DNA of 64,000 nt from Astropecten irregularis (GCA_963971285.1 OZ020262.1:7225036-7289035), one strand, 5' to 3'. Shown: positions 22,825-37,200, counted from the stretch's first letter. Made by a program: numbers and translations. The notes: generated from the letters alone by a model not told the origin.

Positions 22825-23789
22825 ACAGTGGTTGATAAGCTGACTTCAAATGTCAGCCAGAGAGCTTCAAAGCTAAAAGAATTCGCCGACCACCCACTCT
22901 TACCGAGGACAAAGTTGATGACTCCGCCCCTGATGTTGGCGCAAACCTCACAATTCAGCTCTCCTAAGAGGACGGGCTGGGTGATGAACTTCATCCATGT
23001 TGGGGTCATGATGAGAGCGGGCATCAAGGCGCTGGGAATGCTGGTCAGAAACAAACCCTTACGAACCATCAACATGCGACGGAAGAAGGAGTTTGAAATG
23101 ACTCCGACTAGACCAGCATTCATGGACAAAACGAGGGGACCATAGCTGAAAGGCCACCTAAATTGGAGAAAAAAATATGAAACAGAATATAACTTTCAAT
23201 ATCTACAAGACTCAATAACAACACAACATATGATTTTCTTTTTTGCACATCAGAAGAAAATATAAGAGATTCTCCAATAAAAAATACAGATTTTGATTTT
23301 GATTTTTTCATTTTTGGGTCATTCTTCATAAATGTGGTCTAATATTTATGTCCGCCCTTTTCCAACTGACTGCCAAGTTTACGTCAACTTTACTCTCACA
23401 TGTACCCAATTTCACCTGGGTGAAGAGGAGCAATATGTTACAAAGCGTCTTGCCCAAGAATGCAAGCACAACTAGCCCATGGCTGGATTCGAACTCACAA
23501 TCTGAAAATTGACCACAAGACTTTGAGGCTACGGCACCCCACAATCATTATATGATGATTTGTGATTTGATTTTGTAAATATCCTTTGCCGGCAAGTGAA
23601 ACTAAAATTTATAAGACCATGCTGGACAGAGTGGTACCTCTTATGATCGGGTAACTTCTGCACTCGTTCCATCTGTCTTTCCAGTACCACAGAATGGGAA
23701 ACATAACTCGACCCAGATATCTTGTCTCGGGAGGGGCCAGGGTTAGACGGTTGCTTCCCGGCAACCGTCTCCTCAGTAGCTGTTGCCAT
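22194..23789 (-). CDS. TMEM126A: TMEM126 family protein (mitochondrial complex I assembly), complete, 3 coding exons
   Basis: Multi-pass inner mitochondrial membrane protein; the vertebrate members act in assembly of the complex I membrane arm. Exons: 23638-23789, 22904-23157, 22194-22462 (stop 22196-22194), all GT-AG with continuous frame, 224 aa (human TMEM126A 195). Recognised from MNAGLVGVISNSFFRRMLMV (human AALCGLIANSLFRRILN), GELNCEVC (human GDLDCETC) and YPVILAAPISAALAQRY (human YPVFLAIPVNGGLAARY). Hydrophobic segments occur around residues 61-75, 82-98 and in the region of GGVINFVLGAVYPVILAAP. The start is the ATG at 23789; an acceptor-like CTTTTCAG at about 23820 suggests a further non-coding 5' exon. 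Vertebrates have A and B paralogues; I cannot tell whether this gene predates that split. Confidence 0.9.
23390..23543 (-). mobile_element. tRNA-derived SINE
   Basis: On the minus strand it starts with a tRNA-like head ending in the B box GAGTTCGAATCC. A body follows with TTGGGCAAGACGCTTTGTAA and CTCCTCTTCACCCAGGTG, then GGGTACATG. This body type (a TTGGGCAAGGCACTT ... CACCCAGGTG core) is widespread in SINEs of marine animals. It lies in TMEM126 intron 1. Confidence 0.8.
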
Positions 23790-24216
23790 AGCGCCAAAGC
23801 CAGATGTGTTCAAACTCTGAAAAGATAACCAAACATACTAGAGAAACGGAAGGAAGTCAGACAAGTCAATGAATATCAAATGCTTTTTAAAAGGTTAAGG
23901 GAGAATAAAAATTGACTCTAAAAATTCGGAAGTATGTATTTTGCCGGCACTGTCATTCTTCTGATTGGCTAATTCTCGATACGTCATACTGGCCTTATTT
24001 CTCTAAATGTTATTCGGCTGGAGTTACGTTCCTGCTGTCATGAAAATTGGCCAATCAGAGTAAGGGAACTGCAAGATAGATTCTGCAGGAAGAATGTCAG
24101 TGCCGGGCATTCCGGGCAAAACATAACCTGCCTAAAATTTGTGCCTGATGTTTTTAGCACTGTGACAGAAAGTCAACAAAATTAAGTCACCAGTATTGTG
24201 GTTGTTGTTTTCATAG

Positions 24217-24375
24217 TCCGAAAGGCGATGGTAAAGTTCGGGACCCTCCGAAGAGTGTTTTTATCATTATGAACAACATGTGCAATGGAACGTATTCATG
24301 GTCGTAACGTATTCACGGTCGTAATATATAACACAGGAGGGCCGATTCCTAAACTTTACAATCGCCGTACGAAAG
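24217..24375. mobile_element. Family H inverted-repeat element, copy 1
   Basis: GGTAAAGTTCGGGACCCTCC at the left and AACACAGGAGGGCCGATTCC, TAAACTTTACAATCGCC at the right. The interior has ATTCATGGTCGTAACGT twice. Confidence 0.78.
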
Positions 24376-24789
24376 GGCAGACACAAAAGAGGGCAGACAA
24401 GCAATTGATCATGGTGGGAAATACTTCACAAGAGGATTAAATTTAAGTTGAAATACAATACATGGTGGTGAAAATGGAGGTAAAGGCTAAAGCTACAAAG
24501 TTCACGAAATTGCAAGTTAACAATAACACAGTGCAGTGCAGTGGTTAACCAGTCATGCACTGCAGACTGCAGTCAACATCACGAAAGCCGGCCACCGCAT
24601 TATTTATGATCATACATACACGTGAAGCACACAGGAGACATGTATTTCCTTCTTAGCTCAGTTCATCAGATTTCAATCCAACATGGATGAATAAAAAGCA
24701 CCTTTCAAACGTCATTAATATTTGTAAATATGCATTTTTATCCAATTTATGTCTGCAGCACAGGACATGTGCACGAAGAAAATAACTCG

Positions 24790-25250
24790 AGCTCCTATGC
24801 AGGTCAAAGGTTATTAGGTCATTCAACGTCACGTGACCCAGTGCGCGACGCGCGGTCACTCGAGGTCGCGCCATTTTGCTGTGTTCGGTGGATTTAACCG
24901 GTGCAATAACACGACTAGAAACTTCGTCTCAGCCCCCGCGATTTCGTCGAAATCTGGCCGATTTGGAGGTGCACGGCCCCGCCCCGTGTCTCAGCTCGCT
25001 GGATCTTGGATTTAGCCGGCCATCGCCACTTTTGGAAGGGGGACTTCCGAGTGGTGTTTTGGGCGGATCACGAGAAAAAGTTTGTGTTCGTAAGTCGCGT
25101 AGTCAGCTCAGTTCACCGCGGCGGCACCACGTACCGTGCCCGGCCGCAAGCTGTGAGGCCCAGCGTGTTTGTCAAGGCTAGCCCCGGTGACGAGCCAACC
25201 GGAAGTGATCGCGGACTTTGACATTATTTGTTGTTTTCTCCACCACGCAG
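24790..25250. promoter_or_regulatory. CpG-rich head-to-head promoter region between TMEM126 and DLG1
   Basis: A CG-dense island in AT-rich surroundings. It contains the 10-bp palindrome GTCACGTGAC (24828-24837, USF/TFE-type E-box) and a YY1-like GCAAAATGGCGCG read on the minus strand (about 24868-24880). TMEM126 leaves to the left and DLG1 to the right, so a shared bidirectional promoter is plausible. A strong donor (TTC|GTAAGT, exon end 25089) and an acceptor-like tract ending CACGCAG at 25250 suggest a small 5' UTR intron in DLG1 before the start codon. Confidence 0.6.
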
Positions 25251-25266
25251 TTTTACCCTGGAAAAT

Positions 25267-28200
25267 ATGCCAGTTCGAAAGCAAGGTTTGTTGTTTACCG
25301 CTCCGTATAAACATCTTTTCATTTCTGTTTGTATGATTTTAATGCAAATTTTTGATGTGTTTTTATTTTTTGGCTGTGCCAAGTTGGGAACCCAGACTCA
25401 GAGTTAGGTTGTGCTATTGCATGCACATGTGCATGATGTGTCATTAAACGAATGATTAATCACTTTACTATCCACATTGCAAACAAGTTAAGTTGCAGAC
25501 ATGTATTTTTTAAACATAAATCTGGTGTTTTTATTCATTTTAAAATGTTTATTAGAAATTCGGAATGAGTTACGCAATCACATTGTTGGTCATTCCTAGT
25601 CAGTAGGCCTACTCAAAGTCTAGTAATATACAGTGTACAGTTGTCTAAATTTGAGTTTGTCTATATTTTTGATTTTGTAACTAAGAAAAATGTGTAAGTG
25701 TCGTTGGTCGAAGTAAACAGTGCCCAGTGGTTGATCATCAGGCCACTGATTTGAGGGTGAGTGTGAAGTTTGGGTCCATCCTGTGTTTTTGCACAACATG
25801 CGCACACAAAGGAACACGGTCATTCCAGCATGTAATAAAAACACAGGAGGGTCCCAAACTTTACAATTTCCGATTTGAGGAATAATGTCAGTGCAGTTTA
25901 CTGTCTACTGGCCCTGTGGGCCACCAAGAGACTGAAGTTAATTTCGACCCCTGCATGTTATTTCTGAGTGTTATTAATATTAGGTTTATTTCTGCTGAAA
26001 AAGACAGTGGTCGTCATTTATACTTGTATTAATGCCAATACAAATAAATCATTAGTAGAAAATCATCCAAATGATAAGATGATCCAAAAGACAATAAGCG
26101 AGAAAATTTTCGGTTTTGTGTTTCGGTTCTAGCTGGATCTTTATCGAAGGCTAAATGACAAGAGGCCTTCGATAAAAATCCACTAGGATCAAAACATGTC
26201 TGGCACTCCTAACTCAAAACATTTGATATATTCTAGGTCATTATTTTGATTGATGAGCAGTTCGCAGCAGTTTATTAATACTTTAACTTGCATCAGAATA
26301 AAAAATAATATTTTTAAGGCCCAGATTTCTGGAACTGGATGTTGAAGTTCCAAGGAATAATTAAAGCGGACATCATTCATGGAACTCGTTCACAAATATT
26401 CATTTGAAAACATAAAAAAAACCACGGCAGTTGATTCGTGTACATGTGCCAGAGTTTTCTGGACTCAAAGAATGTGGGAACAACATCTTTGTTGTTCTTT
26501 GATGTTTTCACCAGCAGTCACTAAAAATAAACAAATCTGCTAAAAATAGCCTGCACTATGGAATTCATGTTTTGGCTGTTGTGCTTTATAATGGCCAAGT
26601 GTATCCACACATGTATGCAACCTCTACCAATGTTATCAGTGTGTACTACTCAGAGTAGTGTGTTCCAGTGCATGCAATTTTACATGCAGCTATAACAACA
26701 CAAAATTGCATGATCAAATGCACGTGGATGGGACAACCTTGAAGCATTGTACATTGTATTTCGAACAAGCAATATTATTCAATTTTGGGGTAAAACCTTG
26801 ATTTTTTTTTTTTTTTTACCACACATGCGGGCATCACAATTGATTCACAGAATATCTTTTTTAATATTTTACAAGAGAAAGGAAATAAAAAAATTATTAG
26901 CTCATAAAATTCAGTTAAGTGCAGTGGCGTGTGGATAACAATTGGCAAATGGCATTTTGTGTTTAAAATAACTGGTTGTTGACGGCCACTGTGGACTAGT
27001 ATAAGAATACCCGCTCTCTCCAACGACAAAAGTGATTTATTATTTGAATTTTGACATTTGTTGGGAACATCTGCAAGGGAACAATGGCTGTGGGCGTCCC
27101 AGGTGCAGACCGGAGACCTGCATGCATACACACGAACATGATGCATTTTCTGCATACATTTTGTACGCATGCAGGCTGTCACACACATAAACATTCATGT
27201 GCATTGTGAATATGCAGTGAAGATTGAACTACTGAACCCCATGTGTATGGTGTATTGTATATTTTTCGTTGTCGTCAAGTCATCAAGTCAAAATGCATTC
27301 AGAATGTCCCAGTCGGTTTTTCGGTTTCTTTCGTGCGTGACTTAATACGCGTGTCCATGTCTGGGTTTGATTTTGACACAAGCCCGGACGGACTGCAAAC
27401 ACTAAGCGCTCAAAGCCAGTCGGATATATAATCCTTAGAAACTCGGCTGGGGTAAGAATAGGCAACTTACCTCTAGTCTGTTGTGATATGCCAGGACGAC
27501 ATTTATATGATTTTTCTGTATGGGCCTTTACGAAACTCAGGGTCAGGCTCCAGCTCTGTCATCCCTATGATGAAAATATAGGTTGTGGTTTTTCATTGAA
27601 GCTGAAGCTCTGTTTTCCTTTTCAAACCAGATAATCTACTTCAGAACCGCAGCCAAAAGCCTCTTTTTTCGATACCTGTTAATTTCAGAAAGGATTCATG
27701 AAAGCCCGAGCCTGAGACAGAGCCTGAGCCTCTGTTTTATAAACGCTCTGTTTCAAGGATTGGGACAGTGAAAAATGGCAAGGTTTTGTCAGAAAAAAAA
27801 TCCCAAACCCAGCTGTATAGCTCAGTTTGTGCACTTGTCAATTTACATGTGAAAAACAAATTTGCATTTAAAACAAACTGCGTTTCCTGAGGAAAAATTT
27901 ATTTGCCCTCTTTACGAGCAAGGTTCCTGCCCTGATTACAATTAACGTTGTACTGAACATTCTAATATAATTAAGAACCAATGTGACATTGAATTGCATC
28001 CTGTAAAAGGTAGACTACATTGTGTGCACTGATACAGTTACAGTACAATTGTTCATTTTCTAGTGTGTAAAAATCTACTCATACACAGTACACTGTACAT
28101 GTATGTACAGTACATAGCAGGGCTTAAATTTTGTGAAAAAAATTCTGGACAGCATGTCTAGTAACTGATGCATTTTATTAGACCTGAACTTTTTACACTA

Positions 28201-31200
28201 GACCTGTGACATACATGTACTGTTTGTTGAAATCTTTTGTCATGATCTTGCATCATTTCCTCAAAAGGTGGGGTATTGTTCAATAAATTTTGCCAATAAA
28301 GTAAGAAATGAAGCCACAAAATCATCACTTTAGGCGCTATTTTAATTGTGCAAGGAAAACAATTTAATTTGACAGCTGGACTAGTGTAGTACACACTTTA
28401 CTAGACCGATGCTGAAATCACTAGACTCGGTCCATGGTCTAGTGGATATTTCGAGCCCTGAGTACTATTCATGTTGTATGTAACATTGGTTGGCAATTTG
28501 CCATTGGTAATGTCGGTGCTTGCACAACCATTGTCACTAGCAAACCATTAGCGTCAAGTGTAACACACCACCAGCCAAAACTTTTTGACGCTGTGGGCTT
28601 GTACAATGTAGCTCAATAGAACTCCAAAATACATGCATAGGTACGCAGACGCACTTCATGTTTAAGTCGTTAGTATGGGCGTGGTGTACCATCTGGGAAG
28701 AAAAGCCGGATGTAGACTCCTCTGCCCCAATCCAAGGTTCTTAAAGGTACTAGCATACTTTGATAGCATACCGAAACAGAAATCTTCACAGATTTACCTA
28801 TAACTTACAGGGTATAAAGTTGGTGATGGTAGAAACATTACATACCGTTCTGCCTTAAACGCTGTTTTTATCCAGAAAAGAGTAAAACCAAACACCAAAA
28901 ACACTTTTGATCAAGAATAATGGCGAAACGATTTTAAAAATACTGTGGGAATTTTTCACTGTTTTCTCAAAACGTGTGCACCGTATGGGACTGAAAATTT
29001 CACAGATGACTGTCACTGTATCTTCCTTGATAGTTTTGCCCATGAATCTGCATTTCTTTAGACAAAAACCATAGTATGATAAATATTACCTTTAACCATT
29101 GAAGGCTCAATCCTTATTACACCGTAGGCAGTACACACTATGGTGAATCACTCAGTCCAAAATGACTCACTAAATTGTCATAAATGTTTTTGTGAAATCC
29201 ACATACGCCCACGCATGCCGTCACTGTACACGTCTACACATACATGTCCACACATGCAGACAATAACAACACGCTTCAAAGATTCAAAGTCACCATGGTC
29301 ACAGTTCATTGCTTTCCTTCTTTTTGTATTTATGAATAATTAAAGGCTGCAATAATGACCATAATCTGCAATTTAAATTCCGGACAAATCTGGTTTATTA
29401 TACAACGCCACTGACATTGAGATTTTCATGGAGAAATCCTGTAGCATACATATACAATTACCAAGCCTCAAATTTAGCTTTTATTTGATTTTTACCCAGA
29501 ACTTGACCAACCAATTTTAACTTACATGCTCTGACTTATAAATTTACTGACCGGATTGAGAAATGCTTACTAAATCTTTTTAAAAGGCATGCACAGTGTG
29601 GATTTATTTTTGAGAAAAGTCTGAAAATACATAATGATGGCCACAGCTTGTGCTTGGGGGATGGGAGGGTCAGGAGTGTTAATTTTTTATTCCTTAATAA
29701 CCCTAATCCTCCTCAATACCTGTATGGTTTGAATGAGAAAAAATTTGTAAAGTTTTGAAAGCCAAGTGTTCTCATTATGTTTGATATAAGTCACATGTAC
29801 TTGTATGTACGCCACCTTTACACCAAGCTGAAAATTGCAGATAAATAACAAGGTGTCTAAACCAGCAAACATATGTGTCTACATTGACGCCTTTTCACTC
29901 GCCTCTAGCCTAAAACCTAATAGCGACCATACATGTACACGTAGGTGTGAACATTGTACAGCATTTTCAGACAACTTCAACTTGGCCACAGAGCATTTTT
30001 ATCTTGATACGGTGCAATCAGCCACATTTTCTGTTTACATTCCGGCAGCCACATGCATGGCCTGAAGTCAATGCTTACCCTGGGCTGTGTGTCAACAAAA
30101 TCCCCGTCATAAGTCCGTGCTCATATCACAAGTTTAGCTGTGCCAGGCTTTGTGCCTTGTATAAACAGATCACACTTTCAGTACTAAAAAAAAAAACCTA
30201 CACAAGAAATACACGTAATGTACTGCAACTTAAAAGGTGTACGTGTATGTACACACGTACATGCTGTAATTGTGGTGTTGCAAGGTAGAATTGTGGCAAA
30301 TTGAGGTTTTTATATCCTAGACGTGAAAATATTTAAGCTTCAAAAATTTTGATTCAAAAATCAGATGCTCGCCACCCCATGTATTTGATATTTTTAATCG
30401 CTTTTATTGTATTAAAATTGCCTGTGGATTGTGAAACGGGATGCGTTGCCCACGCAACAGACAGGGTTGTGTAAAACCTGCCCATGGCTAAAACCATAGA
30501 GTAGGATTCCACAGGGACCAATGGCTTAGGATAACCCTTGCCTAACGTCCCATTGTATTATCATCTACTGGCGAATTTATGCATGGATCCGAGATTTTTT
30601 TTTCGCAACTGAGATGGAGGGTCAGATGGGAACGATCGGCTCGAAATTTCCGGTCTTAATTGTGTCGCTGACCAGCAAGCTTGTCCAGTAAGATGACCTG
30701 TAAATTAAAAGATAGCAGTGGACAGCCAACGATAGCGCAAGTTCTGGGTTCCGTTTTACATATAAATCTGATTTTAAGTGTTTTTCCAACTGCACCTTTC
30801 CCATACACTTCCACATGTGGGCATTTCTACGGTTTGGGGAAATTTTTGTAATGCACTTTATACTACTTTTTTTGCATTTGCATGCATTTTAAGGAATCAT
30901 AAGTGGTATACTTGCTGATTCCAATAAAACATTTTTTAATTGGAGTCTTTCAAGAATGATTGATCAAGGAATAGGTCAAAGTCACTTAACAGATAACTTA
31001 CGTTAGTACCGTGGAATTGCCCATTAGAATGTTTAAATCTAGCATTAAATTTTATTGTGTAGTTTTGTCAACCATAGAACAGATATGTGTTTTTTTTTCC
31101 CATAAATTTATAAATTAAAACATTCACACACGATTTTTAATTTAAAGGAGGCCACGGAGGCCATGGCCTTCATTGCCCTGGTTCTTGGCCTTGGTGTCCC

Positions 31201-34200
31201 CTTCAAATGTTTCCATAGACATTATGATTTTCCAATTTGAAACGCCCCTTGCAATGGAAAAGTGGCCTTGCCCCTTTCAGAACCAAATTCAAGGCCTGTG
31301 CGTATTTATCTAAGCATTTACTGCATTGATTCAAATTGAAGATAATGAACAGTTCTGTATTAAACTGTTTTAACTATGGGCAGCCATATTGGGAGATCAG
31401 GTAGATCTAATCCTAATCCCCAGATAATCCCCTCATTCAACTGGATTCAAGCACAGATTTACTGGTAATAGCAGTAATCAAGTCCATAGTGGATGCCTTG
31501 AACAGCCCTAACAAGATTTCTTGAAGATCTCATTATAATCACAAGCTAGCACACACGTGTATGGTGCACAAATGTGTATCTGATATATATTGGTATCCGA
31601 TATAATGAACGACCACTATAACAGACAATATCTGTGCGTCCCGCCATGTTTGTTATAGTGATGTTCCACTGCACTACCACACATAGCCTATGCTGTGGTG
31701 TAGACAAAAAGTGCTGACCAAGTCTAATCCATTGCTTCCTGCAGTGTAGTGAGGGCCATTACAATCTGTACATAATGGCTGTGATGCCATTCATTCGGTA
31801 AAATACATGCAGGACTTCTCATTTTAAAGGGCCCACTTCCGGCAAACCAATTCTTACCCCCCTTGGGTGCCGAGTGCACTTACTGTTTTAAAGAGAACCC
31901 GTAATCTTCGCCGGAACATTTGGATGGGCGGGTAAAGGCAATGACCAGGGGGCATCATGGCAATTGTGCTCAGTCGTCCTCCGTAAAGTTCAAGTCATGA
32001 ACGGCGTATGATCATCATGATATCCCAACGGGCGTTCAGAATTAAACATGAAAAATACATTACTACATGTATGCACGTTTTTTATTTATAGCCATGGAAT
32101 ATATGCAGCGAGGCTTGTAGAATTACGTGGCCTTGAAGTTTAGCTTTTTTCGAAGGGCAAAGCAATTTTATCGCCACTAAAGGATGATCCGCTGGAAGAG
32201 TGGAAATGTCGGCTGTCGAGATGGGTTTATATCAAGGGGCATCAAGGCTGAGACGAGGGGTACAGCGGATTTGAATATATTGTAGAACTGCATACTGATT
32301 AACTTAAACATGGCAGGGCCGGATTCGTGTCCGTATTCACCAAGGAAATGCCGTGCTGACGGCCACCGTTCCCTCCTAATGGGCATTAGCCACAAAATTC
32401 AAGCACTTTATGTACTAAATCCAGGGAGCAACAAATCCCAAGTGACTGCAAAGTGCGTGTACGGAATGCATGCGAATGGCATGCAAGGTGCATAAAGGGC
32501 GTTCCATCAAATTGAGGCATAATTTGTGACGGAGGAACGATGTCCGTGTCACATGATACATGTATGTCTGTTATCATTTAACGAGGAATCATTTGCAGCT
32601 GTCCTTCTGAAATAGAATGAAATTAATCTGTACCCTATTAATTCTAATCGAGATAAATTGTACAATGTACATAATTATGTACCATAAAGGGTACGAGTTT
32701 ACACACTTGTGCAATGTACAGTGCAAAATAAGGCAATACATGTTTAAGCCATTTGTGAGTTAAATCTGAATAGTATCTGGTACACAGGTTTCTTTCATTG
32801 CATATAAACAGTTAACACCCTAATTTTGAATTTCCCAGACTAAAGACACTGTTGTTATATCACATGATTCGGGGCAAACTTTTGCTTACATGTAACAGAC
32901 GTCTTCATTGCACCAATGCAATGTTCATAATAATGGATAAGAATGGCACAAAGGAACCAGTCCATTCCAGAGATGGGTATCGTTATATGCAAAAGCTTGC
33001 CCAAAATCATGTGATATAGCAACAGAGTCTTTAGTCTGCGAAATTCATACTGGGGTTATGCAATGAAAGAAGTCTGTGTACTAGAATACTATTCAGATTT
33101 AGGCTAACTTGCAAATGGCTTACTTCCTTGCAGTATCGAAGAAGAAATACAGCCATCTTGAATTTGTCATATAATTTTCTTGGAGATATTGAGAAAAGGA
33201 CTTATGTGCTTCAGGGCAGCGTTTTTCCTTTTGCATGTTTCCCTCCGAAATGCCCATAAAAAAATTGCCCCGCGGTTTGGCACGGCCCTAACATGGATAC
33301 TGGCCCATCCACGTGGAATGACCCACAGGCCATGTGAAAATAATAACCCAACTTCATGAATGAATTGCATCAAAATTTCTGCCGTAGTTTTATTAAGTTA
33401 CAATTTCTCACCTTGGGCACGGAAAAAAAAAGCCAGAACAGGCCCAGATGTTTTGCGCATTTAAGACGTTGCCGCATAACAACAACACGTGTATTCTTCT
33501 GTCTTGATCATAGCGTAGTGTCTTTTTAGCGAAGTCCGCAATTAATAATTAAAAAAGTGTGCTTAAATCGGCCCGACCGCGTACACGCACATGATGTGCT
33601 GATAAAGGGAGGAAGGTCGCTCGTCATTATCCCCTATACATGTTCAAGTAATCATCTTTTGAGGGATATCCCACGGAGCATAACGACCACTGTGTAACAA
33701 ATTTTGCCCACGCGACCCATCTATCATCTGCACTCGATAATCTGACCGACCTAGGGCTGTACATGCACAGCATGGCTATAAGCTCGGCAGCCGTAGGATT
33801 AAAGGTGCACCGTGGACGCAGAGAAGCAATTTCACCCTTGGATTGACTAAAAGGCTGGAAATAAACGGACTGTCCTTATAAGTGGTCGTGGCGCTGACGT
33901 CCATCGAAATTGTTTACACTTCCCCGTCCTCTAGTGAAATTTTGTTAGTTTGAGCGATTATTTATTGACTAATAACAAGAAAAAACAATATTAAATTTAA
34001 TTCATGATAAATGACAATGACCCTGTATTCGGATCATCCCAAATTAATACAAGTCTATAAAATACCTGAGTACAATAGAATATAGCCTCTCTTTCAATTG
34101 TGAATAAAAACAGCATTATCCATCACACAATTCCATAATATACTGTAGGTCTTAGAAACCTTTTTTCAAAATTATTTATTTCAATATCCTTTTAAGAAGA

Positions 34201-37200
34201 ATTTGTTATTATTGATTTATATGTCGAGGAGATAGAATTAGGAAAACAATTGATTGCCTTTCAACGACGTAAATTTAAGCACTTCACTAAGTGCCTTTTG
34301 AGCGCACATGAAAAAATCATGCGCGCGCTGACTCAGGTGGGATTCAAACCCACAACCTCCTGTTTACCAGTGCAGATGCCATACCGCTAGGCCACCGAGC
34401 TAGCTGGGGTCAGCGGAGTGAATCGAATCCCTTATCTGCGGGTGCCGTAATTAATTAATTAACTTTTTTAGTGGTATAGTACGTACAGGTATAATGCTGA
34501 AATTGTTGAATGCGACACAAATGTATGAAACAATTCCAAAATTGATTTTTATTATACCATTTTATTTGCATGGAACGTAAAGAATATTTATTCATCATGA
34601 ACAAGTGTTCTGTTCAGTCCAGCAGGTTACGAATTTGCGTTACGAATCTGCCGATAGTCGAAACAATTACTCCCTTATTTTTTTCTCCTCTCAGAGGCCC
34701 ATCGGGCGCTGGAGCTTTTGGAAGACTACCACTCCAAGCTGACCAAGCCCGGAGACCGCCCTCTCCGTAATGCCATCGAGAGGGTCATCCGCATTTTCAA
34801 GAGCCGACTCTTTCAAGCTTTGCTGGGTAAGTTTCTAAAAAGTCTGCCATTAGTTTTCATCTTCCCCATGCCAGCATTACCCCCCTCCTCCCCCAAAATA
34901 TTGCTGCGCCTAAAACATCGCCTTTCCCCCTAAGAAAGCTCTTTGCTAAAAAAAAGTTCAAAGTTGAAAGTGGCAAAATTTGTTTGATTGGCAGACGAGA
35001 GCTGTTTGTTGTCCTGAAAGTTTTAAAATGATTTTGATTGGCTGCATATAGAAATTGCAAAACAGGCAACAAATTTGATTGGTCCCTAAACAGATTGCAC
35101 CAACACCCCAAAATTCCTTCAATTTTTATATCTCGTGTTTGTTACTCGGCCAAAATTTTAAATTTGCATGCCTTTCCCTACTTAAAGAAACTGTTCTGTA
35201 GCTTTTTTTGGCACAGTGTAAAATGCCCATGCATGCCCATGGTGTGTACACATCGTTGCATACCAGTAAAAAAAAAACAGGCATTCGATTGGTTCACATG
35301 ACCGAGCACCGGTGAAGGTTAGACCCCTCATTTGATTCGGTGCAGCAAACAGCAGCAATGGAAAAGAAAACAAAGCCGTCTCGTGCCTTAAATCCAGAAC
35401 TGGTTTCATTCACCAAAATGAAAGGGTACACAATTTGGCATTGGAAAATCTGTCTGGAAAAAACCTAAACAAATAACTTGTGTTTTGAATCCCAACACAA
35501 CTTATTTGTTAACATCTGTAAACTTGTACTTGTACTTAATCCTTTTCTATGAATGACTATTGACTACAAATCAATGATTATATTTCTGTCCATGGTGCAG
35601 ATAAATTATTACTCATTAATTGAATGATAAATCATGGACTGGTTTACGGATGTGTTGGCATTTACGAAACAGAGGCTTAGGCTCAGGCTCCAGCTCTGAC
35701 ATCCATATGCTGAAAAGATTGTGGTCTTTCATTGAAGCTGAAGCTCTGTTTTCCTTTTCAAACCAGAGAATCTACTTCCGAACCGCAGCCAAAAGCCTCT
35801 ATTTTGATATTTCAGAATGGATTAACAAAATGGAGCCGGAGCCTGAGACGGAGCCTGAGCCTCTGTTTCGTAAACGCCACAAAAGTCACAAATCAAGCCC
35901 CAAGATTGTGGACAGACCCATCAAATTTCAATACACACACATTTTCACTGATCACTTAATTCATGTATTACTAAGTCATTATATCATTACTACTACTGTA
36001 TACAACTAGGCACCATTTTGTAATGTAGTTACTTCATTCTGAATTTTCATTGCATGTCATTTTTAATATTTGAGATTTGAGAAAACCAGAAGAGAGAAAT
36101 GTTCGTCATTCAGCGGACGTTTTAGCCAACATTCTCTGGCCTTATTCAGGAGGAGGCTAAAAATCCCCAAGTTATAATGATTGACGACTGTGTTTTTGTT
36201 TGTTTGTTTGTTTTTGTTTGTTGTTGTTTTTTAAAGGGGAGAGAGATGGCTCGCTATGTTCTTTGGGGTTCCCAAAACATATTCACAAAGTGCATTGTAA
36301 ACCTAATTTTCACAACGATTTTGTAAAAAATGTAAAAAGTTTTCCTTAGCAAATCGATTCAGGCCGGGAATTCCAAAAACGCTTAGTTTTATGCTTAGCT
36401 AAAATTGGGCGGAGACAAGCAGTGATACACATTAAGTAATGTCCAAGCCATGAGTTGCTGAGCTTGTAAGCCTGGGTTTGATTTTAAGCCAGAATTTCCT
36501 GTCTTCAATTCCGACGCAGGCAGCCGTTAAAGAAAATTTAACGTCTTCTGTCGTTCCCTTTAAGACAGTGTGGGAGAATAGTCAACATGTGGCTTTGTGC
36601 TCTATCATTATTTAGGCCCAAGTACGGATTTCCTTGAAAGTGCGTTGACTTCCTCCTCATAGTTACTTTTACCAGTTCCTTTCGGAATGCAGCCCAAGGG
36701 GAAATTTGATTTCCTTAAGCGCTCGTCCTCTTCGGCGAAGACTCAGAGCCATGACGAGATTGGTTGGAATGATTTTGCCGGTCGACTTTGTGGTTTGGTT
36801 TTTTTTTTTGCAAGAGGCAGCTGTGGTATAGTTTAAGCATGGAAGAAGGAATCTTGATGTTTTAACCGAGTTGCTTAGCAGAAAGTTATAAATGCTTTAA
36901 TACGTATGATCTTTGTACTTTTTATGAACGTGAGCATTGCGTATCATGTAAATGTACATCTGATGATCTCCTGTAATGTTCACTGGTAGTCGGTTTATTT
37001 CTAATTGGTGCCTCAAGCAGAATTGTGTAACTGGTACCCTTGGTTTGCGAACGGAACGCTATATTTCAGTCAGATATTGGAGGTAATGCGTAAAATTGAT
37101 TTTAAAAATTTGAAATCTTTGGATTTGAAAGAAAAATACGTTTTGAAACAACATTCAATTGGGGGATGTCACGGAATGCTCTGAAGTACTTAAAAACCGT

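Larger units (their letters stand above)
25286..34694 (+). other. DLG1 intron 1
   Basis: About 9.4 kb, AT-rich, with copies of families A, B, C, F, H, the foldback element, a minisatellite-related repeat, a truncated pogo-like element and a SINE-like head near its 3' end. No nested gene is supported on either strand. Confidence 0.8.
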
